Below are positions 1-6,786 of a stretch of DNA of 6,817 nucleotides, piece by piece; positions within the stretch are counted from its first letter, which is position 1, and every line of letters begins with the position of its first letter. The notes beneath the pieces are model-generated. The model saw nothing but the letters and a program-made list of their open reading frames with translations, was not told the DNA's origin and did no database searches. A program made the translations under genes and the position numbers. The stretch is taken from contig CAZMJI010000060.1 of assembly GCA_964566765.1 (NCBI GenBank), positions 1 through 6,817 on the forward strand, given 5' to 3'. This DNA comes from Thioglobus_B sp964566765. GTDB lineage: Bacteria; Pseudomonadota; Gammaproteobacteria; PS1; Pseudothioglobaceae.

Positions 1-602
1 GCCACTTGGGCGAATTTTTCTTGAGGATAGTTACGACTCTCCCAAGTGGAGCCCACAATCAATACCGCATAAGATTGGTTGGTTGGTTGATAGTCGGCGG
101 CTGACACTAAAAAGGCCTGTTTATCCATAATCTGCTGCTTAGAGACATCAATGCCAAGTGGCTCGCAAATAACTTTGACATTGCGATCAATGGTATTTTG
201 ATCATAACCAATACTCACACAATCACTATAAAACTTAGCGGCCAGTTTCTCGCGAATCGACTGTTTGTCAAAACCCCAAGTTTGATCCGATGGAATTAAT
301 CGCGCTACCAAGGCCGATTTGACCAACCCTTGTGCATCAATTACCACGTCATACTTGGGCAGTTTTCTCAGTTGGCGCAACTCCTGAATGAGTAGGCGCA
401 AAGACTTCTTGGCCTTGGCTTGCTTTAGATTGACGCTGTGAATCTGGTTAATGTCTGGATTGTTCTCGAGTATGGACTTAAATCCAGCCTCCACCACCCA
501 GTCAATTTGCGCTTGCGGGTAGTGTTGTTTGATAAATTGCAAAGCCACCATCGCATGGATAATATCGCCCAAGGCTGAGAGTTTGACAATCGCAATTTTC
601 AT
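1..602 (-). CDS. waaC: Lipopolysaccharide heptosyltransferase I, N-terminal part (cut by window edge)
   Basis: This enzyme transfers L-glycero-D-manno-heptose from ADP-heptose to the Kdo region of lipid A on the cytoplasmic face of the inner membrane, the first step of LPS inner-core assembly. I translated the minus strand from an ATG at 602-600. About 200 codons are open up to the window edge, against a usual length of about 320. The GT-B fold begins with MKIAIVKLSALGDIIH, which carries the GD motif (D13, the position of the proposed catalytic Asp in E. coli WaaC). DWVVEAGF follows at 34-41 and IDAQGLVKSA at 88-97, both close to WaaC. The second Rossmann domain starts near residue 180 (GSTWESRNYP). 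No clear Shine-Dalgarno sequence precedes the start. The gene is divergent from glnS. The WaaC-specific motifs argue against WaaF or another GT9 member, though the C-terminal half cannot be seen. Confidence 0.88.
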   Translation of the reverse strand, partial: MKIAIVKLSALGDIIHAMVALQFIKQHYPQAQIDWVVEAGFKSILENNPDINQIHSVNLKQAKAKKSLRLLIQELRQLRKLPKYDVVIDAQGLVKSALVARLIPSDQTWGFDKQSIREKLAAKFYSDCVSIGYDQNTIDRNVKVICEPLGIDVSKQQIMDKQAFLVSAADYQPTNQSYAVLIVGSTWESRNYPQEKFAQV

Positions 603-655
603 GCACTTATTTTATCCAGATGCGTCCCAGCTGAGTAAGAATAAAACCGCCTTTA

Positions 656-683
656 ATGATATAATTTCTCGCATTATTTTCAC
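656..683 (-). promoter_or_regulatory. Candidate sigma-70 promoter for waaC
   Basis: Read on the minus strand, GTGAAA (683-678, 4 of 6 matches to TTGACA) is followed after 16 bases by TATCAT (661-656, 5 of 6 matches to TATAAT). Transcription would begin near 649 and give a leader of about 47 bases before the waaC ATG. The -10 box physically overlaps that of the divergent glnS promoter. This is a by-eye consensus match only. Confidence 0.4.
657..665 (+). promoter_or_regulatory. Extended -10 promoter for glnS
   Basis: TGATATAAT at 657-665 is a perfect extended -10 element (TGn plus TATAAT). No good -35 hexamer lies 16-18 bases upstream, which extended -10 promoters tolerate. The predicted transcription start is near 672-673, leaving a leader of about 23 bases before the glnS ATG. 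It is the best promoter match in the 93-base gap between waaC and glnS. Confidence 0.65.
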
Positions 684-695
684 TGGCTGACCCCT

Positions 696-2363
696 ATGAG
701 CGAAAACAACGCTGTTGAAACCACCAACTTTATTCGCAATCAGATTAATGAAGACCTAGACTCTGGTCTACACAGCAGCATTCAAACGCGTTTTCCGCCT
801 GAGCCGAACGGCTATCTGCACATCGGTCACGCCAAATCCATTTGTCTAAACTTTGGCCTGGCCAAAGACTACGAAGGCAAGTGCAATCTGCGTTTTGATG
901 ACACCAATCCGGCCAAGGAAGATATGGAGTTTGTCGACTCTATTAAACAGGATGTACAGTGGCTAGGTTTCCAGTGGGATGGCGATATTCGCTACAGCTC
1001 GGACTATTTTCCAGTCTTCTACGACTGCGCCATTGAACTGATTAACAAGGGTCTGGCTTATGTGTGTTTCTTAGATGCCGAGCAAACCCGTGAATACCGT
1101 GGCACGCTCAAAGAGCCTGGGCAAAATAGTCCGTATCGTGACACCTCGATTGAAGAAAACCTAGGCCTACTAACGCAAATGAAAGCCGGCAAGTTTGCCG
1201 AAGGTGAGTGTGTACTGCGCGCCAAGATTGACATGGCTAGCCCATTTATGTGCATGCGCGACCCCGCGCTTTATCGCATCCGCTTTGACAAACACCATCA
1301 AACTGGTAACGAGTGGCGCATCTATCCGATGTACGATTTTGCCCACTGCATCAGTGATGCGATTGAAGGCATTACCCACTCATTATGCACGCTAGAATTC
1401 CAAGACAATCGCCGCCTGTACGACTGGATCTTAGAACACTTAGATCGATTTAACCAGCCTAATCGCCCACATCAATACGAATTTTCGCGTCTTAATTTAG
1501 AATACACGGTAATGTCCAAGCGCAAGCTGCAACAGCTGGTTGAGGATAAGCTGGTGTCAGGCTGGAACGATCCACGTATGCCAACCATCTCAGGTCTTAG
1601 ACGCCGCGGTTATACGCCAGCAGCGATTCGTGACTTTGCCGATCGTATTGGCATCTCTAAGGTAGATTCAATGACCGATATGAAGATCTTAGAAGATGCG
1701 GTGCGTGACGATCTCAACACAGTTGCACCGCGTACCATGGGTGTGCTCGATCCGATTAAGGTGGTGATTGAAAACTACCCAGAGGATCACTTAGAAACCC
1801 TGCAAGCACCCAATCATCCGCAAAATCCAGAAATGGGAAAGCGCGAGATCTTCTTCTCTCGAGAGCTCTACATTGACCGCGCCGACTTTACTGAGGTGGC
1901 GCCAAATGGCAAATACAAACGCTTAGCGCTAGATAAAGAAGTGCGCCTTAGAAACGCTTATGTGATCAAGGCCCATACCCTGGATACCGATTTCAATGGC
2001 GAGGTAACCACGGTTTACGCCACCTACGACCCAGATACCTTAGGCAAGAATCCAGCCGATGGCCGTAAAGTCAAAGGAGTGATTCATTTTGTCGAAGCCA
2101 CCCAGGCCAAGTTGGCTGAGTTTCGCCTGTACGATCGCCTATTTACCCTGGAGAATCCAGGCAAGAACGATCATTTTGAGCAATTGATTAATCCTGAGTC
2201 TTTGGTGGTCACTGAAGGTTTTGTGGAGCCGAATATGCTCGGTGCTGAGGCGGAAGTGGCCTATCAATTTGAGCGTGAAGGGTATTTTTGTCGTGACAAC
2301 CAGTCGGGTGATGCCCTGGTGTTTAACAAAACTGTGGCGCTGCGCGATACTTGGAGTAGCTAG
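696..2363 (+). CDS. glnS: Glutaminyl-tRNA synthetase
   Basis: This cytoplasmic class I aminoacyl-tRNA synthetase attaches glutamine to tRNA-Gln using ATP. Its presence suggests direct glutaminylation rather than sole reliance on the transamidation route. The 555 residues match the E. coli enzyme (554) nearly end to end. The catalytic Rossmann fold holds PPEPNGYLHIGHAKS with the HIGH signature at 42-45, and RFDDTNP follows. The KMSKS-type loop is VMSKRK at about 272-277. The C-terminal half is the double beta-barrel anticodon-binding region typical of GlnRS. The start at 696 gives the expected short N-terminal extension and lies about 23 bases after the predicted transcription start. No recognisable Shine-Dalgarno sequence precedes it (bases before the ATG read GGCTGACCCCT). 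The GluRS family is the nearest alternative, but the sequence is clearly GlnRS-like. The gene ends on a TAG that overlaps the stop codon of the convergent surE. No intrinsic terminator with a T-run is visible downstream. Confidence 0.97.
   Translation: MSENNAVETTNFIRNQINEDLDSGLHSSIQTRFPPEPNGYLHIGHAKSICLNFGLAKDYEGKCNLRFDDTNPAKEDMEFVDSIKQDVQWLGFQWDGDIRYSSDYFPVFYDCAIELINKGLAYVCFLDAEQTREYRGTLKEPGQNSPYRDTSIEENLGLLTQMKAGKFAEGECVLRAKIDMASPFMCMRDPALYRIRFDKHHQTGNEWRIYPMYDFAHCISDAIEGITHSLCTLEFQDNRRLYDWILEHLDRFNQPNRPHQYEFSRLNLEYTVMSKRKLQQLVEDKLVSGWNDPRMPTISGLRRRGYTPAAIRDFADRIGISKVDSMTDMKILEDAVRDDLNTVAPRTMGVLDPIKVVIENYPEDHLETLQAPNHPQNPEMGKREIFFSRELYIDRADFTEVAPNGKYKRLALDKEVRLRNAYVIKAHTLDTDFNGEVTTVYATYDPDTLGKNPADGRKVKGVIHFVEATQAKLAEFRLYDRLFTLENPGKNDHFEQLINPESLVVTEGFVEPNMLGAEAEVAYQFEREGYFCRDNQSGDALVFNKTVALRDTWSS
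2360..2363. other. Shared palindromic CTAG: overlapping stop codons of glnS and surE
   Basis: TAG at 2361-2363 ends glnS on the plus strand. TAG read on the minus strand from 2362 to 2360 ends surE. The two convergent genes therefore overlap by four bases with no intergenic space, so any terminator for either must lie inside the other gene. Confidence 0.95.
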
Positions 2364-3103
2364 CCTAGCTCACTTAACCACTCGGAAACGGTATCAATCT
2401 CGTTGTATTTGGTTAGATCGATCTGCAGTGGTGTGACCGACACATGGTTGTGAGCAATCGCGTGGAAATCGGTACCCACGCCATTATCCGCCTCCTTACC
2501 ATTCTCACCAATCCAATAAATACTCGGATCATCCTGGTCTTGAATGCTTGGCTCCGACTTATGACGCTTGCCCAGACGCGTGGTTTGAAAACCTTGAATC
2601 TCATCATAGGCCACATCTGGCACGTTGACGTTAAGCACCGTATCGTGCGAAAGCTGCGCCATGTGGATCGCGCCCACCACTTGCTCAGCTACCCTACCCG
2701 CGGTCTCAAAGTGCTTACCTTCCCAGCTGGCCAGTGAGATGGCGATCGAAGGCAGACCCAAAAAGCGCCCTTCAATGGCGCCAGCCACCGTACCCGAGTA
2801 GATCACATCATCACCCAGGTTGGGACCAAAGTTAATACCAGTCACCACCAAGTCCACCTTTTCTGTTAAGAAACCGCATAAAGCCAAGTGCACACAGTCA
2901 CTGGGCGTGGCATCCATCTTGAACACATTCGGCGCCAACTCAATCGGCTTTAAGGGTTTGTTCAGCGTCAGTGAACTAGAGGCGGCCGATTTGTTTTCAT
3001 TCGGCGCCATCACCACCAACTCATGCTCTTTAGATAAATAGCGAATCAGCGTTTGAATACCCTCGGCTTCAATCCCGTCATCATTACTAATGAGAATTCT
3101 CAC
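2360..3103 (-). CDS. surE: 5'/3'-nucleotidase SurE (stationary-phase survival phosphatase)
   Basis: SurE is a metal-dependent phosphatase that removes phosphate from nucleoside 5'- and 3'-monophosphates. Some family members also act on short polyphosphate. It is cytoplasmic and works as a dimer or tetramer. The 247 residues match the family length (about 250). The metal site is visible: NDDG at 7-10 (D8, D9), S39 in NKSAASSS, and the GINFGPNLGDD segment with N91 and N95. SGTVAGA at 103-109 is also typical. Translation starts at GTG (3103-3101), the only start that keeps the N-terminal ILISNDDG strand intact. That GTG overlaps the clpA TGA as GTGA. No good Shine-Dalgarno sequence is seen, so translation is probably coupled to clpA. 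In many gammaproteobacteria surE sits with pcm, nlpD and rpoS; none of these is present here. Confidence 0.96.
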   Translation of the reverse strand: MRILISNDDGIEAEGIQTLIRYLSKEHELVVMAPNENKSAASSSLTLNKPLKPIELAPNVFKMDATPSDCVHLALCGFLTEKVDLVVTGINFGPNLGDDVIYSGTVAGAIEGRFLGLPSIAISLASWEGKHFETAGRVAEQVVGAIHMAQLSHDTVLNVNVPDVAYDEIQGFQTTRLGKRHKSEPSIQDQDDPSIYWIGENGKEADNGVGTDFHAIAHNHVSVTPLQIDLTKYNEIDTVSEWLSELG

Positions 3104-5325
3104 GACTGGATGCTCAACGCAATTTGGTCTTTTTTCACGCCAACCTTCACCACGCCACCGCTCGTTAGCTGGCCGAACAAAAGCTCGTCAGCCAGTGGTT
3201 TGCGAATGGTTTTCTCAATCAAGCGCGCCATTGGTCGTGCGCCCATTTGTGCGTCATAGCCGTGCTTGGCCAGCCAGGCTCGAGCTGCCTCAGAGACAAT
3301 CAACGACACGCCCTTGTCTTCCAAGGTGGTCTCTAGCTCAAACAAGAACTTGTTGACCACAAACACAATCGTATCTTGATCCAAGCCACTGAAGTAAATC
3401 ACCTCAGATAAGCGGTTTCTAAACTCTGGTGCAAACGCTTTTTTCAGCTCAGTTTCGTAGTCTAGTGAATGATCCTGCTCACTAAAGCCAATCGAAGCAC
3501 GTTGAATGGTTTGCGCGCCAACATTCGAGGTCATCACCAAAATCACATTTCTAAAGTCAATCTCACGGCCATTGGCATCGGTGAGCTTGCCATTATCCAT
3601 CACTTGCAACAACAAGTTGAAGATGTCTGGATGGGCTTTTTCAATCTCATCTAACAGCAGCACCGCGTATGGATTCGAGTTAACCGCCTCAGTTAATAGC
3701 CCACCCTCATCATAACCAACATAACCCGGTGGCGAACCAATCAGTTTAGAGATCGAATGGCGCTCCATGTATTCACTCATATCAAAACGCAGGAGTTTAA
3801 CCCCCATAATACGGGCCAGCTGCTTGCAAATCTCGGTTTTACCCACACCGGTCGGACCGGCAAACAAAAACGCGCCCATGGGCTTGTCAGCAGGACCCAG
3901 GCCCGACCTGGAGAGCTTGATCGCCGTTGACAAGGATTCAACAGCGCTGTCTTGGCCAAACACGCCCAACTTCAGATCGGCTTCTAAATTCTTCAGTAGT
4001 GATTTGTCATCACTGCTGACTTGTTTGGATGGAATGCGCGCCAACTTGGCCACGATGTCCTCGATGTCGCCAACACCAATATTGGTTTTGCGCTTGGACT
4101 TAGGTAGAACCTGTTGCAATGCACCCACCTCATCAATCACATCAATGGCCTTATCTGGCAGGCGTTTATCACTCATATAACGATGTGACAACTCAGCCGC
4201 CGAGGTCAGTGCAGCTTTGGAATACTTAACCTGATGATGATCTTGATAGTGCTTTTTCAGGCCTTGCAAGATCTTAATGGTGTCATCCACCGAAGGCTCT
4301 TCAATGTCAATCTTTTGGAAGCGACGCGCCAAGGCGTGATCTTTCTCAAAAATTTTTCGATACTCTTCATAGGTGGTTGAGCCCATACACTTGAGTGAGC
4401 CGTCTGCCAGAGCTGGCTTTAACAAATTAGAGGCATCCAAGGCGCCGCCGGAGACGCTGCCTGCACCAATCATGGTGTGGATCTCATCAATAAACAAGAT
4501 ACTGTGATCAATATTTTGCAGATCACTCAGCACCGCTTTTAGGCGTTTTTCAAAATCACCGCGGTACTTGGTACCGGCAATCAGCACACCAATATCCAGC
4601 GCATAAATACTGGCATCAGAGAGTACCTCTGGCACCTGGCCATCGACAATTTTTTTGGCAATGCCCTCGGCAATCGCTGTTTTACCCACGCCCGCCTGAC
4701 CGACAAATAGTGGATTGTTTTTGCGTCGACGCGAGAGGATTTGAATGGTACGCGAGACCTCCTGTTCACGACCCAATAGCGGATCAATTTTGCCCGCCTT
4801 GGCTTTGGCGCAGAGGTTAATAGTGTACTTCTCTAACGCAGTTTTGCCGCTCTCTGATTGCGCCTCGCCCTCACGGGACTCGTTAGATTCAATCGGCTCT
4901 AAGTCCCCACTGGAGATGCCTTCCATTACTTCAAGACGAGAGATGTTGTTAAGTTGCAGGAGATACGCCGCATGCGACTCTTTCTCGGAGAAGATGCTGA
5001 CCAGTACATTCATCGCATACACGGTGTTCTTTTGCGCTGACTGCGCCTGATAAACACTGCGTTGCAAGACACGCTGAAAACCAACCGTTGGTACAATGTC
5101 GATCTCTGAGTCTTGTGGAATCAGTGGTGTGTGCGAGTCGATATACTCTTTTAACTCTTCACGCAATTCGTCCACATCAACGCGTTTGTTGCGCAGAAAA
5201 CTAACCACTTCCTCCATGCTTAGCAGGGCCAATAATAGGTGCTCAACCGTGACAAATTCCAGGCGATTATTGCGCGCCTGAGTCATGACATAATTGATTT
5301 CTTGTTGTAATCCGGGTTCAATCAT
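3100..5325 (-). CDS. clpA: ATP-dependent Clp protease ATP-binding subunit ClpA
   Basis: ClpA is a hexameric AAA+ unfoldase that threads substrates into the ClpP peptidase and receives N-degron proteins from ClpS. The 741 residues are close to E. coli ClpA (758). Domains in order: a Clp N domain (about 1-142) that binds ClpS; a linker; AAA module D1 with Walker A GQAGVGKT (209-216), Walker B ILFIDE (276-281) and arginines in ALARRFQ (331-337); then D2 with Walker A GPTGVGKT (490-497), pore loop GYVG (534-537), Walker B LLLDE (556-560) and sensor 2 GARP (695-698). The ClpP-docking loop carries IGF (612-614) where E. coli ClpA has IGL. There is no long coiled-coil middle domain after D1, which separates it from ClpB. 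The ATG at 5325 has no Shine-Dalgarno sequence and may lie at the start of its own transcript. clpS lies 28 bases upstream, and surE overlaps the stop codon. Confidence 0.97.
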   Translation of the reverse strand: MIEPGLQQEINYVMTQARNNRLEFVTVEHLLLALLSMEEVVSFLRNKRVDVDELREELKEYIDSHTPLIPQDSEIDIVPTVGFQRVLQRSVYQAQSAQKNTVYAMNVLVSIFSEKESHAAYLLQLNNISRLEVMEGISSGDLEPIESNESREGEAQSESGKTALEKYTINLCAKAKAGKIDPLLGREQEVSRTIQILSRRRKNNPLFVGQAGVGKTAIAEGIAKKIVDGQVPEVLSDASIYALDIGVLIAGTKYRGDFEKRLKAVLSDLQNIDHSILFIDEIHTMIGAGSVSGGALDASNLLKPALADGSLKCMGSTTYEEYRKIFEKDHALARRFQKIDIEEPSVDDTIKILQGLKKHYQDHHQVKYSKAALTSAAELSHRYMSDKRLPDKAIDVIDEVGALQQVLPKSKRKTNIGVGDIEDIVAKLARIPSKQVSSDDKSLLKNLEADLKLGVFGQDSAVESLSTAIKLSRSGLGPADKPMGAFLFAGPTGVGKTEICKQLARIMGVKLLRFDMSEYMERHSISKLIGSPPGYVGYDEGGLLTEAVNSNPYAVLLLDEIEKAHPDIFNLLLQVMDNGKLTDANGREIDFRNVILVMTSNVGAQTIQRASIGFSEQDHSLDYETELKKAFAPEFRNRLSEVIYFSGLDQDTIVFVVNKFLFELETTLEDKGVSLIVSEAARAWLAKHGYDAQMGARPMARLIEKTIRKPLADELLFGQLTSGGVVKVGVKKDQIALSIQS

Positions 5326-5332
5326 AAGTTTT

Positions 5333-5341
5333 ATTATAGCA
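5333..5341 (-). promoter_or_regulatory. Candidate extended -10 promoter in the clpS-clpA gap
   Basis: Read on the minus strand, TGCTATAAT (5341-5333) is a perfect extended -10 element in the 28-base gap. Standard spacing places transcription start at about 5326, one base before the clpA ATG, so the transcript would be nearly leaderless. A TAGACA box lies upstream, but its 20-base spacer is too long to be convincing. The gap is AT-rich, so a chance match is possible. Confidence 0.4.
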
Positions 5342-5353
5342 AATCGCTCGGGT

Positions 5354-5653
5354 TTAGTTGTCTAGCTCGCGAATGATGCACATCAGTGGTTGTTCGTTGT
5401 CTCTGGCAAAACTAATGACCTGCGAAACTTTGGTTTGTGCAATGTCATGCGAATAGGTGCCACACACCCCTTCACCTTCAACATGCACTTTAAGCATAAT
5501 ACGATGCGCTTCATCCTCACTTTTGTGGAAAAACCGCACCAACACTTCGATCACAAACTCCATGGTGGTGTAATCATCATTGAGTAGCAACACCTGAAAC
5601 TGATTGGGTTTTTTCAGCTTAGGTTTGGCGTTTTGTGTGAGTGTGTCAGCCAT
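5354..5653 (-). CDS. clpS: ClpS, adaptor of ClpAP for N-degron substrates
   Basis: ClpS binds proteins whose N-terminal residue is a bulky hydrophobic one (the bacterial N-degron pathway) and delivers them to the ClpA N domain; it also shifts ClpAP away from other substrates. The protein has 99 residues against 106 in E. coli. A flexible, lysine- and proline-rich N-terminal tail (about 1-17), needed in the family for delivery, is followed by the folded core. The pocket residues are visible: LNDDYTTMEFV at 24-34 (N25, D26, D27, T29, M31), then M53 and H57 in IMLKVH, with the C-terminal ETKV-type helix as AQTKV. The ATG shares one base with the lptG stop (TAATG), and no Shine-Dalgarno sequence is evident, so re-initiation after lptG is likely. 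clpA follows 28 bases downstream. Confidence 0.96.
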   Translation of the reverse strand: MADTLTQNAKPKLKKPNQFQVLLLNDDYTTMEFVIEVLVRFFHKSEDEAHRIMLKVHVEGEGVCGTYSHDIAQTKVSQVISFARDNEQPLMCIIRELDN

Positions 5654-6738
5654 TAGGATCTGAGCGTGGCTCGGTACAGCAGTGCTAAGGCCAACACCAA
5701 GACCAACAAGGTTGGCAAGGTGGCACTCACTAAGTGATCCAACTGGAATCTGAGTGAAATCATACTGGAGATTTTAGACACCAGGTGCAAGCCCAAACCC
5801 AACACCACACCAAAGAAAATCTTCTTACCCAGTGAAGAGTCCCGAAGCGAGCCAAATACAAAAGGAATGGATAAAATCACCATGGCCACCAAGGTCAGGG
5901 GCTTCACCAGCCTAGCATACAGCTCCATCTCATAGGCATCACTGGCCAAGTTGTTCTCAGATAAAAATAGCGTTTGTTTGAATAGCGCCCATAGTGAGAG
6001 CTCTTGCGGTCGCTTTTTTAAAGCACTAACCAAATCTTGGTCAAAGGCCACTGGTGTTTGATAACTTTCCAGTTGTGCTTTGTCGATTATCACTGATGCT
6101 TGCTGGTGCTTTAATGTGTATTTATCAGGATTTTCAAGACGTACTTGCGCCCCATCAAAGGTGGCTCTATCGCCCACAATCACTGTATTAAGTTGGGTTG
6201 AATCTTGCAGATCAATCAGCATAAAGTCTTCAAACACCTCGCCATTTAAGTTTTTGCCAACGCGCACAAAGTGACCGCTGTCCTTTAACCAAAAGCCTTG
6301 TTGGTTGGTACCCACATGCTGCTGAGATAAGGCCTGAGCTCGATGCTGCTTGGCAAATTCTGAGCTGATTGGTGCCAATAATTCACCAAAGAGCATAAAC
6401 ACCAACATAAAGGCCAAAGCGCTTTTTAAGGTGGTCTTGGTGATATCCATGATCGAAGAGCCTGAGCCGCGCATAATAATCAACTCACTATTGGAGGCCA
6501 GATGTCCCAAGCCTAACACCACACCCAGCAATAGAATCAGCGAAGACAGGGAATAGGTAATGGAGGGAATCAGCAGTGCAATATAAGCCAGTGCATCAAC
6601 CATGGTATAGCTCGCCTGACCAATTTGATCCACCTCTTCCAAGAACTTAAAAAAGGCGAACACACCCACCAAGATTGTTAACACAACCGCGGAGTATTTC
6701 AATAACGTTTTAGCAATGTACCGATCAATAATTTTCAT
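5653..6738 (-). CDS. lptG: LPS export ABC transporter permease LptG
   Basis: LptG is one of two inner-membrane permeases of the LptB2FG complex that extracts LPS from the inner membrane and passes it to LptC and the periplasmic bridge. The 361 residues match the family (about 360). Visible layout: three N-terminal membrane segments (about 14-34, 60-81, 103-123), a periplasmic beta-jellyroll region (about 140-260), then three C-terminal segments (about 280-297, 305-325, 337-355). I prefer LptG to LptF because of the N-terminal IDRYIAKTLLK, the SELIIMRGSG coupling-helix region (84-93) and QQGFWLKDSGHFV (146-158), which parallel E. coli LptG. The start at 6738 puts DRYI at residues 5-8, as expected. 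No strong Shine-Dalgarno sequence is seen. It is first in the operon with clpS, clpA and surE and is divergent from guaA. Its usual partner lptF is not adjacent. Confidence 0.93.
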   Translation of the reverse strand: MKIIDRYIAKTLLKYSAVVLTILVGVFAFFKFLEEVDQIGQASYTMVDALAYIALLIPSITYSLSSLILLLGVVLGLGHLASNSELIIMRGSGSSIMDITKTTLKSALAFMLVFMLFGELLAPISSEFAKQHRAQALSQQHVGTNQQGFWLKDSGHFVRVGKNLNGEVFEDFMLIDLQDSTQLNTVIVGDRATFDGAQVRLENPDKYTLKHQQASVIIDKAQLESYQTPVAFDQDLVSALKKRPQELSLWALFKQTLFLSENNLASDAYEMELYARLVKPLTLVAMVILSIPFVFGSLRDSSLGKKIFFGVVLGLGLHLVSKISSMISLRFQLDHLVSATLPTLLVLVLALALLYRATLRS

Positions 6739-6770
6739 TAAAATAGACGTCTTAGAAAAACGATGCTACC

Positions 6771-6774
6771 AGGG
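6771..6774 (+). promoter_or_regulatory. Ribosome binding site of guaA, supports start at 6781
   Basis: AGGG ends six bases before the ATG at 6781. An in-frame ATG at 6763 would add MLPGRI but has no comparable site and does not fit the E. coli GuaA N terminus. It is the only convincing Shine-Dalgarno match in front of any gene in this window. Confidence 0.55.
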
Positions 6775-6777
6775 CGT

Positions 6778-6786
6778 ATTATGACA
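6778..6786 (-). promoter_or_regulatory. Candidate extended -10 promoter for the lptG operon
   Basis: Read on the minus strand, TGTCATAAT (6786-6778) matches an extended -10 element with one mismatch in the hexamer (CATAAT). Transcription would begin near 6771, giving a leader of about 32 bases before lptG. The element overlaps the guaA start codon. TTGTCG lies upstream, but with a short 14-base spacer. This is a weak, by-eye call. Confidence 0.35.

Noticed and set aside
75..89. TTGG repeated three times
   Set aside because: It lies in waaC coding sequence, stays in frame as Gln-Pro-Thr-Asn, and is too short to call a repeat of interest.
612..614. ClpA docking loop IGF instead of IGL (residues 612-614 of ClpA) as a novelty
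   Set aside because: IGF is a normal variant of the ClpP-binding tripeptide, seen for example in ClpX, so it is not evidence of altered function. Numbers given here are residues, not bases.
2358..2370. Short inverted repeat at the glnS/surE junction as an intrinsic terminator
   Set aside because: The stem is only 5 base pairs with a 3-base loop and no T-run follows on either strand.
2444..2737. 97-codon open frame on the plus strand opposite surE
   Set aside because: Antisense to conserved surE sequence; no recognisable protein features or initiation site.
3767..4180. 137-codon open frame on the plus strand opposite clpA
   Set aside because: It lies entirely within the well-supported clpA reading frame, shows no family motif, and has no promoter or ribosome binding site; it is a by-product of clpA codon use.
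4745..5050. 101-codon open frame on the plus strand opposite clpA
   Set aside because: Antisense to conserved ClpA N-domain, linker and early D1 coding sequence, with a low-complexity Ser/Leu-rich product and no start signals.
6739..6744. TAAAAT as a -10 box for guaA on the plus strand
   Set aside because: It matches TATAAT at 5 of 6 positions, but no acceptable -35 or TGn extension is present, and the stretch is AT-rich.
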